A stretch of 64,000 bases of DNA, taken from Streptomyces sp. PsTaAH-137. GTDB lineage: Bacteria; Actinomycetota; Actinomycetes; Streptomycetales; Streptomycetaceae. Shown one piece after another: positions 52,553 to 62,699 of the stretch. A program made the translations under genes and the position numbers. The stretch spans positions 182,812 through 246,811 of the forward strand of contig NZ_QLLY01000013.1 of the NCBI RefSeq assembly GCF_003259365.1, in the 5' to 3' direction. The stretch's first letter is position 1, and each line of letters opens with the position of its first letter. The notes under the pieces were generated by a model. The model saw nothing but the letters and a program-made list of their open reading frames with translations. It was not told where the DNA came from and ran no database searches.

Positions 52553-54904
52553 ATGTCCGCCGAAGAACAGGCCGCCTGGATCGGCCGCCCCGTCCCGCGC
52601 GTCGAGGACGACCGGCTGCTGCGCGGCAACGGCCGCTACGTCGACGACATCGACCTGCCCGGCGCCGCCGAGGCCGCCGTCCTGCGCAGCCCGCACGCCC
52701 ACGCCCGCATCGACTCCGTCGACGTGAAGGCCGCCCGCGAGGCCCCCGGCGTCGTCGCCGTCTGGACCGGCGCCGACCTCGCCCACCTCCCCGCCCTCCT
52801 CAACCGCGAGGAACTGCGCACCCCGCCCCGGCTCGCCGAACTCCTCGACCCGCGCGTCGCCATCACCCCCATGCCGCTGCTCGCCGCCGACAAGGTCCAC
52901 TACGTCGGACAGCCCGTGGCGATCGTCCTCGCCGAGAACCGCTACCTCGCCGAGGACGCCCTCGAACTGATCGAGGTGCGCTACGGCCCGCTCCCCGTCC
53001 TCGTCGACCCCGACCTCGCCCTGGCCGCCGACGCCCCGCTGCTCCACGACGACCTCCCCGACAACACGGCCGTCGCCGTCGCCACGCAAGTCGGCGACCC
53101 GGAGAAGGCGTTCGCCGCCGCGCACACCGTGATCAGCGAGGAGTTCCACGCCCACCGCTACGTCGCCTCGCCCATCGAGACCCGCGCCGTCGCCGCCCGC
53201 GTCGACCCCTACAGCTCCGACCTCACCGTCTGGTCCAACACCCAGACCCCGCACCGGGTCCGCGAGGCCATCGCGCACACCCTGGGCCGCGACTCCGAGA
53301 CCGTCCGCGTCATCGCCACCGACGTCGGCGGCGGCTTCGGCCAGAAGGGCATCCTCTACGTCGAGGAGCTGCTGATCCCCTACGCGGCCGGGCAGTTGGG
53401 CCGCCCGGTCGTCTGGCGCGAGGACCGCAGCGAGAACCTCACCGCCGCCAGCCACGCCCGCGAACAGATCCACCGCATCGAACTCGCCGCCGACGCCGAC
53501 GGAAAGCTGCTCGCCGTCCGCGACCGCATCACCGTCAACTTCGGCGCGTACAACATGACGGGACTCGTCGTCCCCTACAACTCGCTGTGCCACCTGCTCG
53601 GCCCCTACCGCGTCCCGAACGTCGACATCGACGTCGTCGGCGTCCTCACCAACACCGCCTTCGCCACGCCCTACCGCGGCGCCGGACGCCCCGAGACGGT
53701 GTTCGCGATGGAGCGCGCCATGGACCGGCTCGCCGCCGAACTCGGCCTCGAAACGGCCGAATTGCGGGCCCGCAATCTCATCGGCCCCGACGACATGCCG
53801 TACACCACCGGCCTCGTCGACCGTTCCGGCAACCCCCAGTCGTACGACTCCGGCGACTTCCCCGAACTGCTGCGCCGCGCCCGCGCCAAGGTCGCCGTAC
53901 CGACGGGGGAGCGGCCCGAGGGCAAGCACGTCGGCGTCGGCTACGCGATGTACATCGAGGCCACCGGACTCGGCCCCTTCGAGACCGCCCGCATCGACAT
54001 CGCGCCCAGCGGCCGCGTCAAGCTCGCCATCGGCGCCCCCTCCCAGGGCCAGGGCCACCGCACCTCCATGGCGCAGATCGCCGCCGACGCGCTCGGCGCC
54101 CCGCTCGACGTCATCGACGTGGTGGGCGGCGACACCGACAAGACCCCGTTCGGCGTCGGCACCATCGCCAGCCGCGCCCTCGTCAACGCGGGCAACGCCA
54201 CCCACCGCGCCGGAAAGCTCGTCCGCGAGAAGGCTCTCGACGCCGCCGCCCGCCGCCTCGGCGTCCCCGTCGCCGAACTCACCCTCACCGACGGCGTGTT
54301 CAGCACCAAGGCCGCCGACGGACCCACGCTCACCCTCGCCGAACTCGCGGGCCGCGCCCCGCTGCCCGGCACCCCCGAGCCCACCGACGGACGGCACGGC
54401 ACCGAACTCAGCGAGACCGTCCACTTCCGCCCGCCCGGCTTCGCCGTCGCCAGCGGCGCGCACGCCGCCGTCGTCGAGGTCGACGAGCACACCGGCGAAC
54501 TGGAGATCCTCCAGTACGTCGTCGTCCACGACGCCGGCGTCATCGTCAACCCGCTCATCGCCGAGGGGCAGGTCACCGGCGGCATCGCCCAGGGCATCGG
54601 CGGCGCCCTCTACGAGGAGATGATCTACGGCCCCGACGGGCAGCCCCGCACCGGCACGTACATGGACTACCTCGTGCCCACCTCGTCCGAGATCCCCGAC
54701 CTCGACATGGACGAGATCCACTCCCCGAGCCCCATGAACGACCTCGGCGTGAAGGGCCTCGGCGAGGGCGGCGCCATCGCCCCGCAGGCCGTCCTGGCGA
54801 ACGCCGTCGAGGACGCCCTGCGCCCCTTCGGCGTCGTCGTCCGCCGCGGCCCCCTCTCGCCCAGCCGCATCCGCGACCTGCTGCGCACCGCCCCCGCCAC
54901 CTGA
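52553..54904 (+). CDS. Molybdenum hydroxylase large subunit, CoxL/XdhB-like
   Basis: This 783-residue catalytic subunit binds the molybdopterin cofactor. It begins MSAEEQAAWIGRPVPRVEDD; cofactor segments include DVGGGFGQKG and PYRGAGRPE; the proposed catalytic Glu is in KGLGEGGAIAPQ. The active-site loop is not the AYRCSFR of true aerobic CO dehydrogenase, so it is likelier to hydroxylate a carbon next to nitrogen or an aldehyde, as quinoline, nicotine or aromatic aldehyde enzymes do (inference). It lies five bases after the iron-sulfur subunit. Confidence 0.93.
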   Translation: MSAEEQAAWIGRPVPRVEDDRLLRGNGRYVDDIDLPGAAEAAVLRSPHAHARIDSVDVKAAREAPGVVAVWTGADLAHLPALLNREELRTPPRLAELLDPRVAITPMPLLAADKVHYVGQPVAIVLAENRYLAEDALELIEVRYGPLPVLVDPDLALAADAPLLHDDLPDNTAVAVATQVGDPEKAFAAAHTVISEEFHAHRYVASPIETRAVAARVDPYSSDLTVWSNTQTPHRVREAIAHTLGRDSETVRVIATDVGGGFGQKGILYVEELLIPYAAGQLGRPVVWREDRSENLTAASHAREQIHRIELAADADGKLLAVRDRITVNFGAYNMTGLVVPYNSLCHLLGPYRVPNVDIDVVGVLTNTAFATPYRGAGRPETVFAMERAMDRLAAELGLETAELRARNLIGPDDMPYTTGLVDRSGNPQSYDSGDFPELLRRARAKVAVPTGERPEGKHVGVGYAMYIEATGLGPFETARIDIAPSGRVKLAIGAPSQGQGHRTSMAQIAADALGAPLDVIDVVGGDTDKTPFGVGTIASRALVNAGNATHRAGKLVREKALDAAARRLGVPVAELTLTDGVFSTKAADGPTLTLAELAGRAPLPGTPEPTDGRHGTELSETVHFRPPGFAVASGAHAAVVEVDEHTGELEILQYVVVHDAGVIVNPLIAEGQVTGGIAQGIGGALYEEMIYGPDGQPRTGTYMDYLVPTSSEIPDLDMDEIHSPSPMNDLGVKGLGEGGAIAPQAVLANAVEDALRPFGVVVRRGPLSPSRIRDLLRTAPAT

Positions 54905-54934
54905 CAGCCGACCCACGATTGGACGACCCCGACC

Positions 54935-55540
54935 ATGCAGCTCGACCACACCTTCACCGTCCCGGCCGCGCCCGACGACGCCTGGAAGCTCTTCCACGAC
55001 CTCGCCCGCGTCGCCCCCTGCATGCCCGGCGCGGTCCTCGACACCCTCGACGGGGACTCCTTCGCCGGCCGCGTCAAGGTCAAGGTCGGCGCCGTGCAGA
55101 TGAGCTACCGCGGCGAGGGCACCGTCGCCCGCGACGAGAGCGCCCGCAGCCTCCGCCTCGACCTCTCCGGCAGCGAGACCCGCGGCGCGGGCACCGCCTC
55201 CGCCGCCGTCACCGCCGAACTCGCCGCCGACCCCGCCGGCACCCGCGTCCGGGTCCGCACCGACCTCGACATCACCGGCCGCCCCGCACAGTTCGGCCGC
55301 GGCATCATGACCGAGGTCGGCGACCGCATCGTCGGCCAGTTCGCCGAGCGGCTGCAAGAACTGCTCAGCGCCCCGCAGACGGCCCCCGCGCCGCTCGCCG
55401 CGGGCGCCGCCGCCGAGCCGGAGGCCGTCGACCTCGGCGCCGCCGCCCTGCCGGTCCTGCTGCGCAAGGCCGCCGTCCCGGCCGCCGCCGTGCTCACCGC
55501 CGTGGTCCTGGTCCGGGTGCTGCGCCGCCGCACGCGCTGA
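54935..55540 (+). CDS. CoxG-like SRPBCC protein with a C-terminal anchor
   Basis: This 201-residue protein has a SRPBCC fold (MQLDHTFTVPAAPDDAWKLF, then CMPGAVLDTLDGDSF), as in CoxG, followed by an Ala-rich linker and a single hydrophobic segment ending LVRVLRRRTR. CoxG attaches CO dehydrogenase to the membrane, so this protein may tether the hydroxylase to the inner face of the membrane near the respiratory chain (inference). It follows the large subunit by 30 bases. Confidence 0.9.
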   Translation: MQLDHTFTVPAAPDDAWKLFHDLARVAPCMPGAVLDTLDGDSFAGRVKVKVGAVQMSYRGEGTVARDESARSLRLDLSGSETRGAGTASAAVTAELAADPAGTRVRVRTDLDITGRPAQFGRGIMTEVGDRIVGQFAERLQELLSAPQTAPAPLAAGAAAEPEAVDLGAAALPVLLRKAAVPAAAVLTAVVLVRVLRRRTR

Positions 55541-55561
55541 CCGGCTCCGCCGACGGTGGAC

Positions 55562-55613
55562 GGCGCGTGATCGCTTCAGGGATAGAATTTTCAGGGGCGT
55601 ACGATCACGCGCC
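55562..55613. promoter_or_regulatory. Inverted repeat flanking the MarR promoter
   Basis: The 12-base arms GGCGCGTGATCG (55562-55573) and CGATCACGCGCC (55602-55613) are exact complements around 28 AT-rich bases. The centre has TTCAGGG twice (55575-55581, 55590-55596) and a -10-like TAGAAT (55583-55588). It is a likely operator of the MarR gene, whose ATG is 28 bases on. Confidence 0.6.
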
Positions 55614-55640
55614 CACCCGGGAGCTGCGCGAGGGGACGGG

Positions 55641-56171
55641 ATGGCCGAGCGGAAGGCGACGCGGCAGGACGCCGTGACACAGATCGTGGCGGACTGGGCC
55701 CGCGAGCGGCCCGAACTCGACACCTCCCCGCTGGAGGTGCTGGCCCGGCTGCACCGCTCGTTCCTGCGGTACAACACCAAGCTCAACGCGTCGATCGAGC
55801 GGCACGGCCTGTCCGTCGCCGGGTTCGACGTGCTGACCGCGCTGCGCCGCTCGGGCACCCCGTACCGGCTCACCGCGGGGCAGCTCGCCGACTCCGGGCT
55901 CGTCTCCTCGGCCGGAGTCACCCTGCGCATGGACCGGCTGGAGAAGGACGACCTCATCGTGCGCGAGCGCGACGCCGTCGACCGGCGCGTCGTCTACTCG
56001 CGGCTCACCGACGCGGGGCTCGCCAAGGTCGACGAGGTCTTCACCGAGCACCTGGACAACGAGAACCGGATGCTCGCCGGCCTCTCCCCGTCCGAGCGCC
56101 GCCAACTGGCCCGGCTGCTCGGTAAGTTGGAGCACTCCATCGTCGACTCGGGTCCGGACGGGGAGAGCTGA
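55641..56171 (+). CDS. MarR family regulator
   Basis: This 176-residue winged-helix regulator has RHGLSVAGFDVLTALRRSG before the recognition region and the wing ERDAVDRRVVYSRLTDAG. MarR proteins often respond to phenolic ligands. Its MarR core resembles the C-terminal half of the TetR-MarR fusion 6 kb away (shared RHG...AGFDVL/AAFDVL, LRR, PYR), suggesting they are paralogues. It lies on the same strand after the hydroxylase genes and has its own palindromic promoter. Confidence 0.92.
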   Translation: MAERKATRQDAVTQIVADWARERPELDTSPLEVLARLHRSFLRYNTKLNASIERHGLSVAGFDVLTALRRSGTPYRLTAGQLADSGLVSSAGVTLRMDRLEKDDLIVRERDAVDRRVVYSRLTDAGLAKVDEVFTEHLDNENRMLAGLSPSERRQLARLLGKLEHSIVDSGPDGES

Positions 56172-56175
56172 GCGC

Positions 56176-57234
56176 TCACTCCCACAGCGTGCTGGGCGCC
56201 TCCGCCCGCACCACGGGGGCGATCTCCTCGGCGAACCGCTGCAACGTCTCGATCTGCTCGCTGGTGCCCTGCCCGAACCCGTCCACGGTGACCGACTGAA
56301 GATCGTGCCGGTACACCTCGTGGTACCCGAGGATCTTGTCGATGATCTGCTGCGGCGAGCCGATCAGCTGCGGCCCGTCCGCGATGGCGTCCTCGATGGT
56401 CCGGAACGGCGTGTTGTAGCCCGCCTTGCCCGCCAGATGCGGCTTGAAGGTCTGCGCGACCTTCGCCTCGTACAGCTCCCGGTAGCGGGCCACCGCCTGC
56501 TCGTGCGTGTCCGCGATGAGCAGCCCGCCCGACCCCGCCGCCACGTGCGCGTCGGCCGGATCGTGCCCGTACGCCGCGAACCGCTCCCGGTAGTGGTCGA
56601 TCAGCTCGGCGTACGCGGCCCGCGGCTGGATCGCGTTCGCCGTGAACAGCGGGTCGCCGTGCCTGGCCGCCAGCTCGGGGGAGTTGCGCGAGGTCGCCGA
56701 GCCGTGCCAGATCCGGGGGAGTCCCGCGTACGGGCGCGGCACCGTCGTCACCCCCTTGAGGGCGGGCCGGAACTCGCCCTCCCAGTCGACGCCCTCCTCC
56801 GTCCACAGCCGCCGCAGCAGCTCGTACTTCTCCTTCTGGAGGTCCCACTGCCGGGCCTCGTCGAGCCCGAACAGGTCGAAGTGCCCGGCCTCGGCGCCCT
56901 TGCCGACGACCAACTCCACGCGCCCGTGCGAGATCTGGTCGAGCGTCGCGTAGTCCTCCGCGATCCGTACGGGGTCGAGGATCGCCACGACCGTCACCCC
57001 GGTCAGCAGCCTGATCCGGGACGTACGGGCGGCGAGCGCGCCGAGCACGACGGTCGGGCTCGACGACAGGAACGCCCCCGCGTGCCGCTCGCCGACCGCG
57101 TACGCGTCGTAGCCCAGCTCCTCGGCCGCCCAGCCGACGTCGAGGACCTGCGCCAACCGGTCGGCCGCGGAGGGGAGTTCACCGGTGAGCGGGTGCGGGG
57201 CGTGCCCGATGATGGAGAGGACCTGGAACTTCAT
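56176..57234 (-). CDS. LLM class flavin-dependent oxidoreductase
   Basis: This 352-residue luciferase-like protein begins MKFQVLSIIGHAPHP and has VGERHAGAFLSSSPTVVLGA, then ISHGRVELVVGKGAEAGHF. These fit FMN-type LLM enzymes (nitronate, alkanesulfonate or luciferase-like groups) rather than the F420 group. The stop meets the MarR stop with four bases between. It is the rightmost gene of the island. The substrate is unknown. Confidence 0.88.
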   Translation of the reverse strand: MKFQVLSIIGHAPHPLTGELPSAADRLAQVLDVGWAAEELGYDAYAVGERHAGAFLSSSPTVVLGALAARTSRIRLLTGVTVVAILDPVRIAEDYATLDQISHGRVELVVGKGAEAGHFDLFGLDEARQWDLQKEKYELLRRLWTEEGVDWEGEFRPALKGVTTVPRPYAGLPRIWHGSATSRNSPELAARHGDPLFTANAIQPRAAYAELIDHYRERFAAYGHDPADAHVAAGSGGLLIADTHEQAVARYRELYEAKVAQTFKPHLAGKAGYNTPFRTIEDAIADGPQLIGSPQQIIDKILGYHEVYRHDLQSVTVDGFGQGTSEQIETLQRFAEEIAPVVRAEAPSTLWE

Positions 57235-57284
57235 GTCCTCAGCCTCGCCCCCGTACGTTGCGGGCTTGTGTCCGCGGCATGGCA

Positions 57285-57329
57285 GCGCGAGAGGGGCGGC
57301 TCCTCCCGTGGGAGCCGCCCCTCTCGCGC
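57285..57329. terminator. Strong terminator after glpD
   Basis: A perfect 19-bp stem (57285-57303 with 57311-57329) has a seven-base loop. It lies 14 bases past the glpD stop on the minus strand and ends the glycerol operon. Confidence 0.9.
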
Positions 57330-57343
57330 CGCCGTCCCGGCGC

Positions 57344-58957
57344 CTACTTCTTGCCGAGCAGGTCCTCGACCTTGCCGCGGATCTCGTCCGTGGCCAGGCC
57401 CCGGATCGTCAGCGTCGTCCGGCGCCGCAGCACGTCGTCCGCCGTCTCGGCCCACTCGTGGTCACGGGCGTAGGCGACCTGCGCCCAGATCTCCGGCGCG
57501 TCCGGGTGGACGCGCGCGGCCAGCTCCGGGTTCTCGTTCGCGAGCCGCGCGATGTCGAAGGCCAGCGAACCGTAGTGCGTCGCCAGGTGCTTGGCCGTGT
57601 CGGCGCCCATCCGCGGACCGGGCGCCGGGTTGTCGACCAGGAGGCGGTGCGCGACGGCGCGCGGGTTGGCGACACCCGGCAGCGGCATCCGCTTCGGCAG
57701 GTCCTTGATCGGCTCGAAGTCGTCGCCGAGCGGGTGGCCCGGCAGCGACTCCAGCTTCTGCATGACGGTGCGGCCGATGTGCCGGAACGTCGTCCACTTG
57801 CCGCCCGCGACGGACAGCATGCCGCCCTTGCCCTCGGTGACGACCGTCTCGCGCTTGGCCTTCGAGGTGTCGCCGGGGCCGCCAGGCAGCACCCGCAGAC
57901 CGGCGAACGCGTACGTCATCAGCTCCCGCTTGAGCTGCTGGTCGCGCACGGAGAAGGCCGCCTCGTCGAGGATCTGCTCGATGTCCTTCTCGGTGACCGA
58001 CACGTCCGCCGGGTCGCCCTCGTACTCCTCGTCGGTCGTACCGAGCAGGAGCATGTCCTCCCAGGGGAGGGCGAAGGTGATGCGGTACTTGTCGATGGGG
58101 GTGGCGAGCGCGGCCTTCCACGGCGACGTCCGCTTCATGACCAGGTGCGCGCCCTTGGACAGTCGGATGGACGGCGCCGCGTTCGGGTCCTCCAGCTTGC
58201 GCAGGTGGTCGACCCACGGACCGGTCGCGTTCAGCACGAGGCGGGCGCTGACGCCGAATTCCTCGCCGTCCATGCGGTCCTTCAGCTCGGCGCCGGTGAC
58301 CCGGCCCTTGGTGAAGCGCAGGCCGGTGACCTCGGCGTGGTTGAGGACGACGGCGCCCGCGTCGACGGCCGCGCGTACGGTCATCAGGGCCATCCGCGCG
58401 TCGTTCATCTGGTCGTCGCCGTACACCGCGACGGCCTTCAGGTTCTCGGTCCGCAGTTCCGGCACGTCCTGCTGGGCCTTGGCCGGGGAGAGCAGGTGCC
58501 CGACGCCGTCGCCGAACGCCGACAGCGCGCTGTAGGCGAACACGCCCGCGCCCAGCTTGGCCGCGCCGTGCGGGCCGCCCTTGTACACGGGCAGGTAGAA
58601 GGTGAGCGGGTTGGCGAGGTGCGGGGCCACGTTCCGCGACACCGCGCGCCGCTCGAAGTGGTTCTCCGCGACGAGCTTCACCGCGCCGGTCTGCAGGTAG
58701 CGCAGACCGCCGTGGAGCAGCTTGGACGAGGCGGAGGAGGTGGCGCCGGCGAAGTCGCCGGCGTCGACCAGGGCCACCCTGAGACCGGACTGCGCCGCAT
58801 GCCAGGCCGTGGAGATGCCCAGGATGCCGCCGCCGATGACCAGGAGGTCGTACGTCGCCTTGGAAAGCTGCTCGCGGGTCTCGGCGCGGCTCGGGTTGGA
58901 GCCGGCGACGGGGTGCGTTCCGAGGGCAGGCACGGTCTGCAGGGTGGGGGTACTCAT
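57344..58957 (-). CDS. glpD: Glycerol-3-phosphate dehydrogenase
   Basis: This respiratory FAD enzyme oxidises glycerol 3-phosphate to dihydroxyacetone phosphate at the membrane. In the 537-residue protein the FAD motif VIGGGILGISTAWHAA starts near residue 40, then ATSSASSKLLHGGLRYL, and GKWTTFRHI near 380, all standard. The C-terminal DAO-C domain is complete. It follows glpK by eight bases, so glpF-glpK-glpD is one transcript. Confidence 0.96.
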   Translation of the reverse strand: MSTPTLQTVPALGTHPVAGSNPSRAETREQLSKATYDLLVIGGGILGISTAWHAAQSGLRVALVDAGDFAGATSSASSKLLHGGLRYLQTGAVKLVAENHFERRAVSRNVAPHLANPLTFYLPVYKGGPHGAAKLGAGVFAYSALSAFGDGVGHLLSPAKAQQDVPELRTENLKAVAVYGDDQMNDARMALMTVRAAVDAGAVVLNHAEVTGLRFTKGRVTGAELKDRMDGEEFGVSARLVLNATGPWVDHLRKLEDPNAAPSIRLSKGAHLVMKRTSPWKAALATPIDKYRITFALPWEDMLLLGTTDEEYEGDPADVSVTEKDIEQILDEAAFSVRDQQLKRELMTYAFAGLRVLPGGPGDTSKAKRETVVTEGKGGMLSVAGGKWTTFRHIGRTVMQKLESLPGHPLGDDFEPIKDLPKRMPLPGVANPRAVAHRLLVDNPAPGPRMGADTAKHLATHYGSLAFDIARLANENPELAARVHPDAPEIWAQVAYARDHEWAETADDVLRRRTTLTIRGLATDEIRGKVEDLLGKK

Positions 58958-58965
58958 CTGGGGTC

Positions 58966-60504
<1,539 letters not shown>

Positions 60505-60560
60505 GGGGTGCTCCTGAAGTTCTCGGTGCGGCTCGGGCGGGGTGCTGGCGGCGGGGCGGC

Positions 60561-61352
60561 CTACTTGAACGCGATGTTGTAGAGGCCGCCGGCGATGGCG
60601 CCGCCGATCAGCGGACCCGCGACCGGGATCCAGGCGTACGACCAGTCGGAGCCGCCCTTGTTGGGCAGCGGGAGCAGGGCGTGCACGATGCGCGGGCCGA
60701 GGTCACGGACCGGGTTGATCGCGTAGCCCGTGGGGCCGCCGAGCGAGAGGCCGATGCCGACCACGACGAGCGCGGTGATCAGGGCGCCGAGGGTGCCCAG
60801 GCCGTTGCCGCCGTCGTTCAGGCCCTGCGTGAGGATGGCGAGGACCAGGACGACCGTCGCGATGATCTCGGTGATCAGGTTCTGCACGGCGTGCCGGATC
60901 TCCGGGCCCGTGGAGAAGATGCCGAGGACGGGGCCCGCCTTGGGGGCCGCCGTCTGGTCGACGAGGCCCTCGTCCGCCGGCTGCGCGGCGATGATCTCCG
61001 GGTCCGTCAGGTGCGCGCGGAACTGTCCGTAGTACGTCGCCCAGACCAGCACGGCGCCGATCATCGCGCCGAGGAGCTGGGAGCCCAGGTAGAGCGGTAC
61101 ATCGCTCCACTTGGTGCCGCCCTCGATGGCCAGACCGATGGTCACGGCGGGGTTCAGGTGGGCGCCCGAGACGCCACCGGCGAGGTACGCGCCGGTCAGG
61201 ACGGCGAAGCCCCAACCGAAGGCGATGGCGACCCAGCCGGCGTTGAACGCCTTCGAGCGCTTGAAAGTGACGGCGGCGCAGACGCCACCGCCGAGCAGGA
61301 TGAGCACGGCGGTACCTATGGTCTCGCCGATGAAGATGTCGGAGCTGGACAC
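60561..61352 (-). CDS. glpF: Glycerol facilitator (aquaglyceroporin)
   Basis: This 263-residue, six-helix MIP channel admits glycerol. The first pore motif is AHLNPAVTI; the second is INPVRDLGPR, that is NPV in place of the usual NPA, a substitution to note. GTG 61352 is six bases after AAAGGAG. It is the first gene of the glycerol operon, as in the S. coelicolor gyl operon, with a GylR-like site 77 bases upstream. Confidence 0.95.
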   Translation of the reverse strand: MSSSDIFIGETIGTAVLILLGGGVCAAVTFKRSKAFNAGWVAIAFGWGFAVLTGAYLAGGVSGAHLNPAVTIGLAIEGGTKWSDVPLYLGSQLLGAMIGAVLVWATYYGQFRAHLTDPEIIAAQPADEGLVDQTAAPKAGPVLGIFSTGPEIRHAVQNLITEIIATVVLVLAILTQGLNDGGNGLGTLGALITALVVVGIGLSLGGPTGYAINPVRDLGPRIVHALLPLPNKGGSDWSYAWIPVAGPLIGGAIAGGLYNIAFK

Positions 61353-61429
61353 CCGCGACTCCTTTGTCCTTCGTCCAGGGGAATTGCGGCCTGGCCTTGT
61401 CCACACTCTAACGCTTATTGCCGGTAGGT

Positions 61430-61446
61430 GTTCGACAATGTCGACC
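61430..61446 (-). promoter_or_regulatory. Likely GylR operator before glpF; rest of the 303-base gap
   Basis: GTTCGACAATGTCGACC closely matches GTTCGGCAATGCTGAAC upstream of gylR, supporting one regulator for both. Between 61447 and 61609 I see no gene; it holds an AT-richer stretch with a repeated ATCGTT (61511-61526 region), and then the gylR terminator. Confidence 0.7.
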
Positions 61447-61609
61447 GATGGACGCGAGTCTCGCCCCGCGTTCACTGAATCGTCAAGGGTTCTGTTATCG
61501 AAACCACGATCGTTATTGATCGTTCCCGCCTATCGCCGCCCACACGCTCCGTGGCGGTTCACTCGATCGTCGCGCGGATCGGTGTGCTCTGCACCCGGAC
61601 GGGCCCGGA

Positions 61610-61647
61610 CATGCCTCAGCCCCGTCCGGGGACGGGGCTGAGGCATG
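61610..61647 (-). terminator. Terminator of gylR
   Basis: The arms 61610-61626 and 61631-61647 form a perfect 17-bp stem with a CGGG loop. It lies nine bases past the gylR stop on the minus strand. Confidence 0.9.
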
Positions 61648-61655
61648 TGGGGGGG

Positions 61656-62429
61656 TCAGAAGCGGCTGGCGCCCAGGTCGCGGGAGACGGCACGGGCGCA
61701 GTCCCGTACGGCGGCGATCAGCTCGGGCCGCGGCACGCCCTGCTCGTCGGGCTTGCAGACCCGCTCCACCGCGCCGGTGATGCCGATCGCGCCCACGGGC
61801 ATCCGGTGCCGGTCGTGGATCGGCGCCGCGACCGAGGCCACGCCCTCCCAGGTCTCCTCGACGTCCTCGGCGTACCCGCGAGCCCGGGTCAGATCGAGCA
61901 CCGACTCGAACTCGGTGAGCCCGCTCACCGTCCGGGCCGTGAACTCCTTGCGCTCCGTCTCGGCGACCTCGCTGTGCGCGACCGGGTCGTACGCGGAGAT
62001 GACCTTGCCCAGCGCCGTCGAGTGCAGCGGCTGCATCGCCCCCACCTCCAGGACCTGCCGGCTGTCGTCGGGCCGGAAGACGTGGTGCACGATCAGGACG
62101 CCCTGCTGGTGCAGGACCCCCAGATAGACGGCCTCGCCGCTGGAGCGGGCCAGGTCGTCGGTCCAGACGAGGGCGCGGGCCCGCAGCTCGTGGACGTCCA
62201 GATAGCTGTTGCCCAGGCGCAGCAGCTCCGCGCCCAGCTGGTAGCGCCCCGACGCCGCGTCCTGCTCCACGAAGCCCTCGGCCTGGAGGGTGCGCAGGAT
62301 GCCGTGCGCGGTGCCCTTCGCCAGGCCGAGCGCGGAGGCGATGTCCGAGAGGCCGAGTCGCCGCTCACCGCCCGCGAGGAGCCGGAGCATCGCCGCGGCC
62401 CGTTCCAGCGACTGGATGTTGCGTGCCAT
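61656..62429 (-). CDS. gylR: IclR-family glycerol operon regulator
   Basis: GylR controls the glycerol operon in streptomycetes. In this 257-residue protein the N-terminal winged helix is at about 5-65 (GLSDIASALGLAKGTAHGIL) and the C-terminal effector domain contains PLHSTALGKVISAY and PVGAIGITG. ATG 62429 follows GGAGGAAGGG. It lies upstream of glpF in the same direction with its own promoter and terminator. Operator-like sites precede both genes, consistent with autoregulation. Confidence 0.94.
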   Translation of the reverse strand: MARNIQSLERAAAMLRLLAGGERRLGLSDIASALGLAKGTAHGILRTLQAEGFVEQDAASGRYQLGAELLRLGNSYLDVHELRARALVWTDDLARSSGEAVYLGVLHQQGVLIVHHVFRPDDSRQVLEVGAMQPLHSTALGKVISAYDPVAHSEVAETERKEFTARTVSGLTEFESVLDLTRARGYAEDVEETWEGVASVAAPIHDRHRMPVGAIGITGAVERVCKPDEQGVPRPELIAAVRDCARAVSRDLGASRF

Positions 62430-62463
62430 CGCAGTCCCTTCCTCCCTCGGTCCACTCACCAAC

Positions 62464-62480
62464 GTTCGGCAATGCTGAAC
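62464..62480 (-). promoter_or_regulatory. GylR-like operator upstream of gylR
   Basis: GTTC-GGCAATGCT-GAAC is a dyad with four-base outer arms, 35 bases before the gylR ATG. It matches the glpF-upstream site at 13 of 17 positions. GGTCG-TTGC-CGACC follows at 62487-62500 and may be a second contact. Confidence 0.7.
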
Positions 62481-62699
62481 AGTATCGGTCGTTGCCGACC
62501 TCTGCTAATGCGGCGTGCGCCTCTATTTTGGCCCGCTCGCCACGGCCGCCCGCCCCGGACCACCGCGACACGCTGTCCACTTCGGTCCGGCCCGTGGACG
62601 TCTGCACGTAAGGACCGAGGTCCCGGCTACCCTGGCCGGGTGCGCCTCCAGCAGTGGAGCCGCAAAGCCGACAGCCGTCGCACCTCAGGGAGCACTTTC

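Noticed and set aside
51130..55540. Aerobic carbon monoxide dehydrogenase operon
   Set aside because: Subunit order and CoxG-like gene fit, but the large subunit lacks the AYRCSFR loop of CO-oxidising enzymes.
52475..55957. Very long open frame on the minus strand opposite the molybdenum hydroxylase
   Set aside because: It is the antisense of genes with clear family motifs. Long antisense frames are expected at this GC content, and its composition (Gly/Val/Asp/Arg strings) matches no protein family.
62481..62699. Possible cobalamin, SAM or SAH riboswitch before metH
   Set aside because: The leader contains GC-rich inverted segments but none of the conserved riboswitch cores that I could match. 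A covariance-model scan would decide.
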